A stretch of DNA of 64,000 nucleotides, taken from NCBI GenBank assembly GCA_022559845.1, contig CM040123.1, positions 314,135,933-314,199,932 on the forward strand. The letters run 5' to 3'. Both the position numbers and the translations under genes were made by a program. Shown piece after piece: positions 33,253 through 46,385 of this stretch. Under the pieces are notes generated by a model, which saw only the letters and a list, made by a program, of their open reading frames with translations, ran no database searches and was not told the origin of the DNA. The DNA is from Amorphophallus konjac. Taxonomy: Eukaryota > Streptophyta > Magnoliopsida > Alismatales > Araceae. How positions within the stretch are numbered: the first letter of the stretch is position 1; each line of letters begins with the position of its first letter.

Positions 33253-33687
33253 TTACAATTGGACTATGTCCTTTATCAATGTAGGTTGAAACCTTATGTT
33301 GAGAATCATACCTCCTTCTCCTCCTCTATCAATATCAAGATTTAAATGAGAAAAATCTTCAATAAGATAAGTTATACCTTTCCTGAGGCTTGCTAGAGTT
33401 GCCATTGGCTTCCTGCTAAGAGCGTCGGCTACAACATTTGCTTTCCCCGGATGATATTGGATAGTAAAGTTGAAGTCCTTGAGATACTCCAACCATCCGC
33501 GTTGTCGCATGTTTAACTCCTTCTGGGTGAAGAGGTATTTCAGACTTTTATGTTCTGAAAATATGATGAATTTCTCCCCATAAAGGTAGTGTTGCCAAAT
33601 CTTCAACGCGAATATAACCGCAGCTAGTTCCAGATCATGCACAGGGTAATTTCTTCGTGACGCTTCAACTGTCTTGATGAATAGCAA
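33253..33687 (-). pseudogene. retroelement RNase H
   Basis: The minus strand reads [20 protein letters not shown] and [37 protein letters not shown] and [16 protein letters not shown], the standard gypsy RNase H series. The usual Asp of TDHKSL is Glu here. The join to RT (33858) contains frameshifts. Confidence 0.85.
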
Positions 33688-33857
33688 ATCACCTTTCCAT
33701 TTTGCATAAGGACGCGTCCTAGGCCAATGTCAGACGCATCCGTATAGACTTCAAAGCCACCACCTTCTGTCGGTAGCGTTAATATAGGTGCAGTGGTAAG
33801 GTGTTCTTTAAGATTTTGAAAACTCTCTTCGCAATCCTTCGACCATATAAAATGATT

Positions 33858-34739
33858 CTATTTTCTTGTTAGTCTAGTCAAAGGAACGACGATTTTTAAA
33901 AAATCTTTGATAAATCTCTGATAATATCCAACCAGACCTAGAAAACGTCTGACTTCAGACACGAACGTCGGCCGGCTCCCATTGTTAACAGCTTCTATTT
34001 TAGAAGGATCGACAGCGATACCCTCCTTTGAAATAATATGGCCAAGGAAAGAGACCTCCTTTAGCCAGAACTCCCACTTACTAAGCTTTGCATAAAGTTT
34101 ATGCTCTCTTAGCGTTTGCAAGGCTATTCTTAAGTGCTCTTCATGTTCCTCCTTTGTTTTGGAGTATATAAGAATATCATCAATGAAGACGACTACAAAC
34201 TGGTCAAGATAAGGCCTGAAGACATTATTCATGAGTTGTAAAAATGCTGCCGGGGTATTGGTTAACCCGAACGGCATTACCACGAATTCATAGTGGCCAT
34301 ATCTGCTCTGAAAAGTAGTTTTGTGTATGTCTTCATCTTTGATCTTGAGCTGATGATATCCTGACCAGAGGTCTATCTTGGAGAAATATTCTACTCCTGA
34401 AATCTGATCAAAGAGTTCATCGATACGCGGCAACAGATATTTATTCTTAATTGTGAGTTGATTCAGTCGCTGGTAGTCGATACATAGTCTGAGAGATCCA
34501 TCCTTCTTCTTGACGAATAGAACTGGCGCATTCCAAGGGGATGTGCTAGGTCGAATGAAACCCTTGTCTAATAACTCATGAAGTTGTTTCTTCAATTCCT
34601 TAAGTTCTGTGGGGGACATCTTGTAGGGAGCTATTGAAACAGGTGCTGCTCTGGGAACGAGTTCAATGAAGAAATTTACTTCCCTTTCGGGCGATAAATC
34701 GGGCAAATCTGATGGAAATACATCAGGAAACTCATTCAC
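33858..34739 (-). pseudogene. reverse transcriptase
   Basis: An intact 293-codon stretch: [72 protein letters not shown], the active site [12 protein letters not shown], and [14 protein letters not shown]. All RT blocks are present; it ends at LTRLTRK then TAA, where family members continue into RNase H. Confidence 0.9.
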
Positions 34740-35258
34740 AATGGGAATATCTTCTAAAATGATCTGCTTGGACTCGGTAACGATTACAGAAGTAAGAAAA
34801 GCTTCACATCCTTGCGAAATAAATTTGCAAGCGTGAGGATATGAAATAATGGTAGTATGCTTCCTATATTTGATACCAAGGAAGGAAAACCTTGGAAGAC
34901 CTGGTTTCCTAAAAGAGATAATCCGATTGCGGTAATTTATATAAGCGTCGTGGTCTACAAGTCAATCTACACCTAAAATAGCATCGTAGCCCTCCATGTT
35001 AAGGCATACGAGGTTTGCAAGAAGGTTATGACTTTCTACCATTACCTCACTATCTGGATAGTAATTTGTAAGTTTTGTTCTAGGACCTAAAGGTGTAGTA
35101 ATAGCAAGGTTCGAAGGTAGAGGAACTTATGAAACTGGTAAGGTTTTTGCAAAAGTAATAGATATAAAGGAATGAGAAGCACCAGTATCAAATAGTATGA
35201 ATGCAGGCTGGGAATAGATTTGGATAGTACCTTCCATTAGCCCATCATTCTTGGGCGC
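34740..35258 (-). pseudogene. retroelement protease region
   Basis: After the gag stop the minus strand reads FILFDTGASHSFIS with the DTG active site (about 35190-35179), then YDAILGVD in place of the usual LGMDWL, with stops. It leads to the RT frame. Confidence 0.75.
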
Positions 35259-36245
35259 TTATTCATCTTCCATAATAGCATTAAGACAAGCCTGTCGCTT
35301 ACATCCACCACCAGAATTTTGTTCCTTCATAAGGGGCCAATCCAGCATGCGGTGCTCCCGACTGCCACATCGTAGACAAGCGCTGAGACGCTTCCAGCAC
35401 TCTTCGGCCGAATGACCGAACTTCTTGCAAAATGTGCAAGCCGTTATGACTTGCTTTTCTTCTTCTTTGGCATTCTTGTTCTTGTGGTGGCCACTACCAG
35501 TCCCGTTCCGGGATCTCTTCTTGCTATCACGAGATTTGTAAGGTTCCGTGATACTAAACTTTTCTCTCTTACCATGCCGATCAGACCATCGGCTCGGCTC
35601 CTCTCCCTTGCCCTTTAATTTTTTGACCTTCTCCAATGTCCTTTCGCATAGATGTGCCCATTGGACCATCTCCGCATATGTACAGATATTTTGAGTCCCT
35701 AGTTGTTGAATAAAGCCGGGCCTTAATTCGTCCATAAACCGGTTAGCTTTCAATAAGTCGGTACTAACCAGATGAGGAGCATAAGACGCCGGCCTAGAAA
35801 ATTGGAGTTCATACTCCGCTACTGACATCATGCCCTGGTGTAATGAAGTGAATTCCATAGCTTTCCTCTCATTGACATGTTCGGAGAAGTACCTTGCTCG
35901 AAAGAGGGTGAGGAATCCCTCCCAAGTATGTGGTGCACCTTGAGGAGGTGCCGGGATTGACTTCCACCATGTACGGGCATCTTTATTGAGTTGGAACGTG
36001 GCAACACGAACCTTTTCTTGGTCGGCACACTGCATGACCTCGAATATACGGTTCATTTCATCGATCCATTTTTCAGCCTCATCAGGATTAGAACATCCTA
36101 AGAACTACAGAGGATTTAAGCTCCGAAAATTACGGTGTAGGTCTCCCGCTCTTGCCCCTGTGCTAGCTTGAGCCATATTCTGTAATGCTTGGGTGGGACC
36201 TGCAACGGTCTGCTGCATACCGTTCCAGTCAACACGATGAGCCAT
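35259..36245 (-). pseudogene. gag: gag
   Basis: Start Met at 36245 (AHRVDWNGMQQTV); one stop near 36110, then an open frame to 35259. It has the retrotransposon gag core (VATFQLNKDARTWWKSI, YFSEHVNERKAMEF, AEYELQFSRPASYAP), a Lys-rich linker, and two knuckles, CTFCKKFGHSAEEC and CLRCGSREHRMLDW; the last Cys of the second is Trp. The gag at 50773-57341 is a relative. Confidence 0.85.
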
Positions 36246-37606
36246 CATAAGAATGAGGTACCTGAGAAGAGTAATGAATTTTGTTAATTCTAATGGAACG
36301 AGTGGGGTTAATAACTCTAATTACTATCTCATCCCAGGTTCTACCCAATTCTCACATGGATAGGAGATTTTTCTTTCCTAGTTGCATAGGTGTGGGTCCT
36401 TAAACCTTGGACTTAGCCTTTGACATGACTTCTTCCCTAGGACTTCTAATCCTAGGCTCTGATACTACTCTAACTGTCACGTCCCGAGATTATGCAGCGA
36501 AAACAATCGGGAACATGAACAGTCGACTAGTACGCCTCGAGCAAGCAATATAATCAGAGCGCAAGACAATCACACAAAAGTAATTACACAAGTAAGATTT
36601 TTCAAACTTCACTTTATTCCATAACCATAATAATATCAAAGTACATAAGATCTTTGACTCTCTTTACTAGACTCAATAAAAATAAAGATTACATCATGAC
36701 CTGACTAAACACTTGATAACTAAGGCTTCTCTCGTTCATATGTTCTTCAATCACTCTCGGACCCATTACTTGTATAATCCGAATCCGATTCACTTGTACT
36801 TCCTGAAACATTGAGAAAGCACACTTGCCCAGTAGGTATCTTCGTATCAACATGAAGGGAAATTTAAGTGATTAGCATTTTAGCTCTAGAGAATAAGATA
36901 AATCATGCAGATACGATGAAATACGTATAAATCCAAGTAACAAGACATGATCATGACGAGATACGAGAATATGATTGATCAAGTATATAACAAGAATGTA
37001 AATTTGGCCTTTCCATGAACAAGAATGTAACTAGAATGCACTTTTCATAACCATGAAGGCTATGCACTAGAAAGTCATGTAACAAGCAAGAAAAGTAATT
37101 TTCGCTTAATAGCAAGTACTTCGTAAATTTACGTGGATATTCGTGGATCTTCATTTATTTATAAAGAAAGTACTCCCAGCGCAATGCGACGCCAGTAGCA
37201 TCATACCCCATGGTTTACAGCATGTTTCCGACAATCAGCCGAAGGGACTAGCATAGAGCCCTTGAACACCATCAGTGCTCGAACTGCATCTTCAATTATA
37301 AATCAAGCTAGTTCCACGATTACAACAAAAATGTGGCCAATAATGTACAAGCTCAACAATAATTCCATGATAAAGTAACCAAGGTATAGAAAGTACCAAT
37401 AATTTGATATGAGTTCAAAGAATGACTTAAAGTATATTATGCCACGGCGGCGATCCGACAGCATAACGGTATATTCATTAGATTTCATAATTCAAGTTTA
37501 ACTTGGTTAGACATAATTTAGGCTCCAGATAATCCTAAGATCATCTAAGAACTCAAGAAAATCAACCCCAAAGGTCAAACCTCGGGTTAGACTAAATCAG
37601 GAACCA

Positions 37607-38415
37607 AGCGGTCTATTACTTGACCGTTTAGTACGCCTGGCGATCTATTCTTGGACCGTTTCATAGAATGAAGATATCAATACAGTAAAACCATCTGGAG
37701 CTTTAGCGGTCTAGCGAATGGCCGTTTAGTATCCTTTAGCGGTCTAGTGAAGGGCCGCTTACAGAAATCAGACGGTTGTCCAGAGGGCCGCACATAAAAC
37801 ACCGGTAAGTGCTTTTCTAGACAATGGGTTTTAACGGTACAACCAACTCGACGTCCTAGTGGGAATCCCAGGCTCACGGAGTCTTATGAAAGCCGTGAAA
37901 TAAGATTTCCTAGTCCGTTGGAAGGAATATCTAATGGAGAGGTTATCAAGTCCAAAATTGTGTACTTAATGTGCAAAGGTGTAACTAATGACAACATATC
38001 GGGATATGTGCCATGTACTTAAGAAAATGACTCTTAGAAGAGAGATACCATGGTAAAATAACGATTAACCCATGACTAGTCCACAAATCATATAAATTCA
38101 AGTTAATTACAAAAGCATATTATTTGGTCATGAAAATAACATAAGTGTAAAAATAGTTCTAAGTGCATAAGGAATCATGAAATCAATTAGAACGCTCTGT
38201 TAACATAACTAGATATATGATAATAGCACTTGAAATAGGAATAAAACTTACTTAATTAGGCTTATCATACATTAATTAAGGCCATTCTGCATTAAGTAAC
38301 TTAAATATAGAAATCAGAAACTCAAACGGTCTAGTGGAGTACCGTTTCACTGGGCCAAACGGTCTATCGTGCGACCGCTAGGGTTTTTGGCGGTCTACAG
38401 GAAGACCGTTTCTTC
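37607..38415. repeat. array of CGGTCTA-N-GACCGTTT hairpins
   Basis: Inverted repeats of about 24 bp with arms near (A/G)CGGTC and GACCG(T/C)TT occur near 37607, 37641, 37705, 37738, 37771, 38325, 38358 and 38388. Two more lie beyond the LINE near 40921 and 40963. Confidence 0.7.
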
Positions 38416-38512
38416 CTGTGTTACAGAAAACTTAATAAAAATATTAATCTAAGACATATCATGCCTGGAAATCAACATTTATAAACTCCTACATCATGAT
38501 AGAATGAGTATA

Positions 38513-40172
38513 TATTTTTTTTGATAAAAATCCCTACCTAGTGGTGATTAAGAAAGTGCATTCCAATCGGACTACACTTTCTAGCTCACACCTAGGGGGT
38601 ATCTTATTGATCATTGAAGAAAAATCATTTTACATCAAACGAAGGCTAGGCATACCTAGCTTATCTAACCTAGCAGCACCTTTTACCAGAGTGGGAAGTT
38701 CATGCTGCGAATTAAAGAAACAATTACAATGTGAAAGACAAGCCAAGTTGGCTAAGGAATCAGCTACAGTGTTAGCCTCTCTGAAAATGTGGGAAATATT
38801 GACAGGGTGAGGGATGCTGCTCTAGATTTCTCTAGAAAAGGGAAGAATCTCCCATGGACATGCGGCCTTCTTGTTGATCACTTGCACCAGGAGAAGAGAG
38901 TCACATTCCACCACAGCCGGCTGCGAAGAGATAGTGTGAAGGTATTTGATACCATCCATCAAGGCCCGGGCTTCAGCTACTAGGCTGCTTCAATGCAAAT
39001 AGTAATGGGAGAATGCCAGAAGGATGTTCCCCTTGTAATCTCTGATGACACCACCCCCGCTAGAGGATTCAGAGGATTTACTTGCTCCATCAGTGTTTAG
39101 TTTTAGCTGAGGCCAAGGGGGGCAAGACCATCTTATAATTTTCACACAAGGGGGGCTGTGGGTTGCAGCCTTGATACCAATTCCAGCCAGTATGATTCGA
39201 TTGCATAATTTGTTCTCCTTGAGTTTAACATAGTTCAGAATTTCCTTAACTTGAGAAAGAACCTTGTGGTATATGCTTTGAGGTGCTGTGGATTTGCCTT
39301 CATACAAAGCTGAATTCCTAGCAAGCCATAATTCCCACAAGCCATATCCAAGAACACCAAGTTGGAATAAACCATATAAAGTTTTGACATTGATCTCTTT
39401 AACTGTATTATGAATTAAGGATCTTACTGAAGAGCCCCATATATGACAGCCAATTCTGTGAAATGAAGACCAAAGTGAAGATGCCCACTCACTTCTAACA
39501 AAAAGATGATTTGTATCCTCCTCTTGAGGGTTTTTGCAGCAAAGGCATTTGGATGGAATAGGAATTCCTAGAGATTTAACTCTAGTATCAGTCGGGATAC
39601 AATTGTTCCAGACTTTCCAGATGTGGACAGAGAGTTTAGGAGGAATCCATTTTGACCAAATCCGATCTCCTAGAATAGAATCCTGACATGGAGCATATCT
39701 GCAGGGGTCTTTATAAATTGATGAAATCAGACACTCACCCGAAGATGAAAGACTCCACACTGCCTTATCCGAATCATGACTGAGGGAAAAAAGCCATATA
39801 ACAGATCTGGAAGCTGGCTGTCGATGATAGCAATATCTTCCTGAGATGGGTGTAGTAATACATCTTTGACAGTAGCATTCTTTGACAGTAGCATTCAAAT
39901 TAGGACTGAAGGTGCTCGAGATATAAGAGATCAGAGGTTGGCTACCCAACCAAGTATCCAGCCAGAAGTTAGTAGTACACCCATTTCCAATTACCATTCT
40001 TTTGTGCTTCAATATTGCAGTCTTTGCATGAGACCAACTCTTTCTAGCATGCCATTTCATCTCCTTGAAATCAACCTCAGAGATATGTCTTCCTCTAATA
40101 TATTTGGGGTTTGTGTAATAAAAAAGAAAATTCTCCTTTTAACTTCAATTAGGGCCAAGAATTGTGCATGAG
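38513..40172 (-). mobile_element. 5'-truncated LINE
   Basis: Minus-strand L1-like element inside the LTR. Its 3' end is the T-run at 38513-38522. GAGTATA at 38506-38512 and 40173-40179 is a candidate 7-bp target duplication. Only the part after the RT core remains. Confidence 0.8.
38560..40060 (-). pseudogene. LINE ORF2 C-terminus: zf-RVT and RNase H
   Basis: Open from 40060 to 38990: TTNFWLDTWLGSQPLISYIS, then the zf-RVT pattern (WKVWNNCIPTDTRVKSLGI, KCLCCKNPQEEDTNHLFV) and an RNase H start LKLNTDGASKSSESSSGGG. A stop after SHYYLH interrupts the RNase H, which continues as EARALMDGIKYLH and VVECDS. Confidence 0.8.
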
Positions 40173-41272
40173 GAGTATACTAGATGCATAGTCTCAATAA
40201 ATCATAAAATTCTCAGAGTACAGTGCATGAAATCAACTAAAATCAGAGGGCTTTTATCCCTGACATTAAGTTTAAGCCTTTCATGAGATAACCTACCTTT
40301 GTCTTGGGCTTCAGACTTTGAATTTAAGACTGGAAGTTAACCCTAGTTCTGCACATTCTATGCTAAACCAGCAACTTCACCTTCCTGTATCTCCTAATTC
40401 CCTTGACCTAAGGACGTAAAATTTTGAGGGTAAGAAGAGGGTGCTAAAAGGAACAATTTCTTCTAAAGAACCTCTATCTAATTACCTCGTTTGGGGCTTC
40501 TATTTTCCTGATCTTCACTGGGCCGTTGCACAGATTCCTGGGTTATTGGTGTAGGATCAGCAACTTTGGAAGCCTTTAACTCCTTGTAGACTTGATTTCT
40601 TAGAACAAAATTTTGAGGGGAGTTAGACCTGAGTATTGTGAATAAAAGATTCTAAACAACCTACCTGAAATAAAACCTCCTTACCTTCGTTCCATGCGAG
40701 CCAAATGTAAGGGTCACGTAAGGTGGTTCTGGGGTCTATTTATAGGTTTAGCTAGGATTTTGAGGATTAGAACGAACTTAGAGTCCTAATTAGGTCTTCA
40801 ATTCGATCATCAAGCCTTCTAGACTTATCTAATTAGTAGATATCATCGATCCTAGGTGATTTGGATGCCCAAGTTCCAAGCCTTTCACGTTCTCTTCCTG
40901 TCACGGAATCTGTAGAGCCTAGCGGTCTAATTCTAGACTGTTTTCCACTGCTATGTGGTCTCGCGATAGACCGCTTTCTATCTTGGTGCTGAATTTGAAC
41001 TGTTTCAAACTCTTTTGATATTATCCACCTTTTTATCCTACTTATCTACTTAAATTCTGAAATTCCAAAAATTAAGCTTCTAGAATATGGGCCAACTCTT
41101 TTGGGCTTGGGTTTTAGGTCCTTTGGGTTCAATTAAATGGGCCTAATCTATTTATTAGTAGAGGGCCTTTACTTAATGAGACTTAGTTAATAGTAATTCA
41201 TTTAATAGCTCATTTAAATGTTTAATAATTCTATTTAAATCTAGAAAATTTTTAGAAAATTCTTGGGTGTTA

Positions 41273-43680
41273 GAGTCTCGCTCCTGAAGAAGATCTTGCA
41301 AGAGGGCCTTCAGGTGTTGGTTCTCCTTCATGAGAGTCTCGAGAGTCACCTCTTGGACCTCATTTGCTGAAGGATCATTGTTGACTGGATTCGCATTGGT
41401 AGGAGTGCCACGGTCCTCGGTTGGAACCTCTTCAGTGCGTTCTGATGCCTGTGGTCTGGCAGAGGTGTCGATGTGACCTGGCAGTGCCGGGGGTTGAGTT
41501 TGAGGGTGAGGCCTTCTAAGCTGGGCTAGTGGCTGGTCTAGGTCATCAGACTGAGTCTCGGATTGGTGTCCGATAGCATAACATGCGAACACTTGAACTG
41601 CGTTGTTGATGAGCCGAACAGTCCGCTTCTTTTGGGAATGCTTCTTGGAGCGGACTAGTGTCCCCAGTTTGTCAAAGACTGAGGTCCGTTGAGGTGGCTC
41701 TTCCGTCATGGGACCGGAGTTGACCAATGAAGAGCCTGAGGCTGGCAATTGGCGGGGCCCGGCACAAGCCCTTCTTTGCCTCCACCTATTTAGGCTATAG
41801 ACGCTGAGTGGCCAGGTGCCGTCGGATTGTGCTAATGCAGACTCGGCTATGTCTTGATCGACGTCACGCCCGAGCGTTCGAAGGGGGTTCTTGGTATGTG
41901 CCCTCCGAACAGCTTGAGCCTCCTCCTGGGTAACCCAGATTCTTCTCAGGCTAAGTTTTTGACCTCCCTTGTTGCTATTCTTTCAACTAGACTTGGGAGC
42001 CTGGATACCAGACTGGTGCAGATGCCCCCGGTTAGTCGCTAAGGCACCAATTTCTCTTAGTTTCGCCTTATCCTCTCGCGTTCATTGCAGGAGGCTGTAG
42101 CGGTTGGTAGTGGGGATCGTAGGCACAGTCCAATCTCTGGATACAATTGGTTCGCCTCCATTCAGACGAATCCTCAAGTCGCTGACAAGAAAGGTCTTGC
42201 CGGAATTGCTGGTTGCAGCAGCGGGTTACCTACCCCTGCGGCCGCTACGGTGCTTCTTCTGGGGGGCAGAAGAGGACCCTGCTCCGAAGTGGTAGACGGA
42301 GAAGACCTGGTCTACCATGGCTGGCAGCGTAGAGCTGTCGGCAAAAAATGCTGAGGTCGGTCTTCGGGGCATGATGCCCATACCGAGAGCCGACGGTCGA
42401 GTGACCCGAGCGTAGGCTCTTGCCCGTGCTGATAAAAGTGTTGTCGATGCTTGAGATGACGCTCTTGCACCGATGACCGAGGTTGTAGAAGATATTGGGT
42501 TTCCAAAAACTCGAGGATGTGAACCTTTGCTGAGTGTCGGCGCTGCTGGAATTTGGGGTTGAAGGCCCATGCTGGGTGCTGAGATTACCATATCTCGAGG
42601 AAGAAAGCCTGTACTGAGAGTCGGCATTGCTGGATCATAGGGGTGTAGATCCTGTTGTGGAGCTGGAAGGTCAGAAGCCCAAGGTGGAGAGTCCGCATCA
42701 GGGACCGACCTTAATGAGACCCGAGGTTGTGTGCCCGAGCCAGGTGCTGGGGAGCCTTGAACCTTGGGTTGAGAACCCGTATTGAGTGTCGGCTCGACTG
42801 GGACTCAGGACGAGAAACCCGAGTAAATGCTGAGAAGCCTTGAACCCAGGGTAAAGAACCCGTATCGGGAGCAGGCTTGGCTGGGACTCGGGGTTGAAGA
42901 CCCAAGTAAAGTGCTGTGGAGCCGGGGACCTGAGGCAGGGAGCCCCTATCGAGAGCCGGCTTGGCTGGGGCTCGGGGTTGGAGACCCGAGTAAGGCGCTG
43001 AAGAAGTAGCCGAAGTCCGAGGCACGAGGCCTGTGCTGGAGATCGGTCGGGGTTGGACACGGGAGCTGACACTGGTCCGGGCAAGAGATGATATGGGACC
43101 CCTGCGGGGGCCGGTAGTGGAGGCCCCGAATCTGACGCTCGGGCGGGTCACCAGGGCTGGAAGAGAGTGCGGCACATCAACCGCACAAGCAGGAACATGA
43201 ACTGTGATTGGCTGCGGAACAGCCACAGGGACCACACCCAGGAAGTAGGGTGACCCGATGATAGGGGCAAAGTCGCCGAAGGCAATCGACGTCTCCAAGT
43301 AACCCACCCGTGCATGGGTGGTTGTGACGATGGGGCCATAGGTCACGACCACCATAGCTACTGGACTGCTGGTTGCTGGTGAGAGAGCGACGGTCAAAGA
43401 TGGTCGTCGGGCGTGGTCTGGCTGTCGGAACGCGAGCTGGAAGCTGCAGGGGAATATGTCCCACCTCTATCTCTTCTGCAAGGATAGGAAAAGGGCACCA
43501 TGGCTTCAGGACTAGCACAAGCTTCTCTTCAACAGAAAGAAGAAAGGCAGGAGATGTCCCACCGGGCGTGCCAACTTTTATTTTCCTCGATGTCGGTGAC
43601 TGCGGCGAGAAAGGGAATAAAGCGATAAAGGAAAATAAGGGAGTTCCTGTTATCTCGGGGGAATTTTCCTTTGTAGCCAT
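41273..43680 (-). pseudogene. proline-rich minus-strand coding region, unrecognised
   Basis: The minus strand starts at a clear Met (ATKENSPEITGTPLFSFIAL, 43680) and stays largely coding-like to 41280, through frames that include GTSPAFLLSVEEKLVLVLKP, a Pro/Ser-rich repeat region (43090-42700), and a C-terminal part RTSVFDKLGTLVRSKKHSQK with a coiled coil (ETLMKENQHLKALLQDLLQE). RTSVFDKLG is reminiscent of phrases in TAT/Athila gag-pol linkers, so a retroelement protein is likely but not shown. The LTR at 41272 cuts its end. Several frameshifts. Confidence 0.4.
42735..43020. repeat. minisatellite of about 80-90 bp, four units
   Basis: Units start at about 42735, 42811, 42902 and 42987 with GAGTAA-GCTGAGAAGCC-like phrases and share GGCTTGGCTGGG(A/G)CTCGG. 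On the minus strand they encode repeated SLPxVxG and GLQPRxPAKPA peptides. Confidence 0.65.
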
Positions 43681-46385
43681 ATGCCTCTCACGGCAGCACC
43701 ATACACTCGCCTTTTACGGAAAGTCGAGAGGGGTCAACTTGCACAAGAGGTTTCTGAGAGTTAGCGAACGATAAAAGTGGCCTACGGGAGCTGAGTGGCT
43801 ACTCATTCGGGCTGAATGAGATCAATGTGGCTGGGAGACAGGGTGACCAGACAGGGTGCGGGCATGCTAGTCGATTTCTCAACAATCACCTGTGGAACCA
43901 AATTTTGACTGGGGAAGCGTCGCTAGGACGCGACACGTGGTACCGGGCGACACGTGGAGAGAAGGGAGGTTCCACAGGTGCGAATGTGTAGGTGATTGCG
44001 GGGATTCATGTACGAGACGTCTTTCCTCACCGACCGCAAGTAGCCGGTGTTTATTTACATCAGATTGAATCCGAACACCTTTGTTCTGTGCTGAAGAAGA
44101 GCCTGGATATTTTTAAAGCCAAGGACAGGGGACCGGGTACATCCTGCAGCTGTGGGGTGATTGTTGCGCTTGACTGGAGGGATTGGTAAACTGGGGCCCG
44201 GGAGACTGGTTGCACACTGGCTAGCGCGGTAAGAAACTCGGACCCAGGTATGGGAATGCATATTCAACTAGTTTCATGCTTTATAGGTGCCACATGGGCT
44301 TTACAAGTTGGCCGAAAGGGCCGAAGTACATCTGGTGCAAGCCATGGGATAATTCTGACACGTGGGTTGGTCCCCGGGTCGTTGCAGGAAAAAGGGGATT
44401 ATCCGCGTATTTTACAAAGGCTCTACATAGGGAGCTACGGACATGTCTGAATCACCATGGGAGGGCTAGACTAGATGGCAGGGGCGAACACGGGCTGGCG
44501 CCTGAGGGAGGTCGAACGTGGCTCAAGATGAGCAGTCGGGTACGGGTCCCGGAAGGTGAGTGTCTTCATGCCGGGGAGTTAGGGCCGGTCCTGGGAATGT
44601 TACTTCCGGGCCAGAGTCCGGCTAACTCGGGTCAGTGATCTAGACTGTCGGTGGACTGCTCGGGGTGAGCGACGGGCACGTGGTCCCATGGCAGGGGCAA
44701 ATCCGGCATTATGGTGTGCATGTTGTTATCATAACGCTTCATACGTAGGCAGACCCGATGTGCGGGTGTGATCTCGGTTATCATAACGCCTTATACGCGG
44801 GGGAATGGCCTTGAGTGAGATGGCTAGACTCCATGCGAGGGGAGTACGTTTGACATACCCCTCAGCGTATACGAGCCGATCAACAAGCCACCCAACATGC
44901 GCCTTGCTCCTCGCGTTCTAGCCGGAAGCCTTGGGGCTTAAGTCCTTGTGCGCTTGTGAGTCCGTGCATTGTATCTGTATGCGTCCTCCTTTGTATCTAT
45001 GCCCCTTGAGCTTCTAAGGGAGATTTTTATATGAGAATATGAAAGGTCAGGGGGGTTTACGTGGACTGGGTCGGGGGGGGTGAGCTGGTCCTCGTAAACC
45101 CCCTAAAATTGATTAAAAAATATTTTTTTTATTTGAGAAGGGGAGGGGGGTTTACGTGGGGAGAATCCCCAATTTTTTTTCTTTTTCTTTGTTGTTTTAT
45201 TTTTGTTTGTTTGTGTGGGCCTGGGTTTACTCGGGTCAGCTCGGGGGGGGGGGGGGGCAAGAGGACAAAGGATACGAGGCTTGGACTGGTTGGCTGGTTG
45301 CGTGCGCACGTGGACTGCGAAGATTGACCCATGCGATCTCGAGACTCCATCTTCGCGAACGCCTTTGAACCGGTATGTCGATCAATCTTGCACGAAACTT
45401 GATGGAGATGGACTCTAACTGAGACTGGTCGGGCTAGGTGTAGGGTCCCACTCCGGGGGAGTTCGCCCCCACCTGGGGGCGGTTGCGCCTGGGGCGAACT
45501 CCCCCTCGGGCGAGCTGTGGCCATGGGGGCGTGGTCTCGGGGGCCTTCCGATGTCGTTTGGTGTTGTCCTTTGTGGTGCTGGGATTGGCCCATGGGGGTC
45601 AATTATTTGGTGTGGTCGCAGTCGCTTGCAAGGTGTTCGGGGAAATTCTCGACACACTTCGGGTTGTTGAACGGCTCGGGTAGCTGACTGGTGGGCCTTA
45701 GCTTTGGCCCAGGGGCGAGGACGGTAGCTTGTAGGAGCTGGGGGACGTTGTCTCGATCATGTGGGCCCTGCCTTGGTGAGTTAGACAGCGTTGCATGGCG
45801 GGTTGACAGGGCAGCCTCGGGTTTGCCCGGGTGCTGAAAGTAAACGGCTCGTCGCCAGTCATCTGAGGGTTGGGGGTGCCCCCAACTTGCTGGAGGGTTG
45901 CCGTAGGATATAGCTAGGATGTCCAAGCCATGGGTTGGTCCCCAGCTTGCTGTAGAATGGCTGAGATATGCGCTCCCACGAGGTGTTAGAGAGGATTCTC
46001 GATACACGTGCATTGGCCGCATAGGCGTGGTATGGGCTTTTGGAGCCCATGGTTGACTGGGAAAAACCTTCCTTTGACTTTGGAAGGTTGGAGGGATACG
46101 TCTTGGGGAGAACCGCAGCCTCGTTACTGGGTGCCACGTGTCGTGGCTTTTGGTCGGGGACCCCCCGGGTTGGCCCGGGCGGCTTAATTGAAGGCGGGTA
46201 AACCTATAAACTAGGTGATCCGGGGTGGCCCCAATCAATTGTCGATGTCGCCGTGGGTCACGGCCAGATGGTTAGGACTCTCGGTTGGGCTTGGTGTCAC
46301 GTAAAAAGGGCTGGGTAAACAATGCCTTGAAGGTGTTCGGGGAAATTTCCGAGCTCTTATTTCTTGTTATTTTTGCTAGGAAAAT
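43681..46385. other. unassigned non-coding stretch
   Basis: No gene was recognised. Short duplicated phrases: GGTTCCACAGGTG-like near 43885 and 43970, GTTATCATAACGC(T/C) at about 44728 and 44776, GGGGGGTTTACGTGG at 45051 and 45147, and AGGTGTTCGGGGAAATT near 45631 and 46330. G-runs occur at 45075 and 45242. It may include an LTR of a minus-strand element starting near 43900. Confidence 0.35.

Larger units (their letters stand above)
32671..41272 (-). mobile_element. Tekay/Del-type Ty3-gypsy element, minus strand, integrase broken
   Basis: Read on the minus strand: 5' LTR (41272-36475, interrupted by a LINE), a decayed tRNA-Met primer site (GTAGTATCAGAGCC, 36471-36450), gag, protease, RT, RNase H and integrase up to 32671. 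There the coding sequence stops at DPQFTSQFWKSL and an unrelated LTR end begins. The rest of integrase, any chromodomain and the 3' LTR were not found in the window. Confidence 0.8.
36475..41272 (-). repeat. 5' LTR of Tekay-type element with LINE insertion
   Basis: On the plus strand it starts TGTCACGTCCCGAG and fades at CTTGGGTGTTA, the complement of TAACACCCAAG. Without the LINE (about 38513-40172) it is about 3.1 kb. It carries the hairpin array described separately. The right edge is less sure because the terminal CA is not seen. Confidence 0.65.

Noticed and set aside
45060..45330. G-run region as G-quadruplex promoter
   Set aside because: Only composition supports it; no gene starts nearby.
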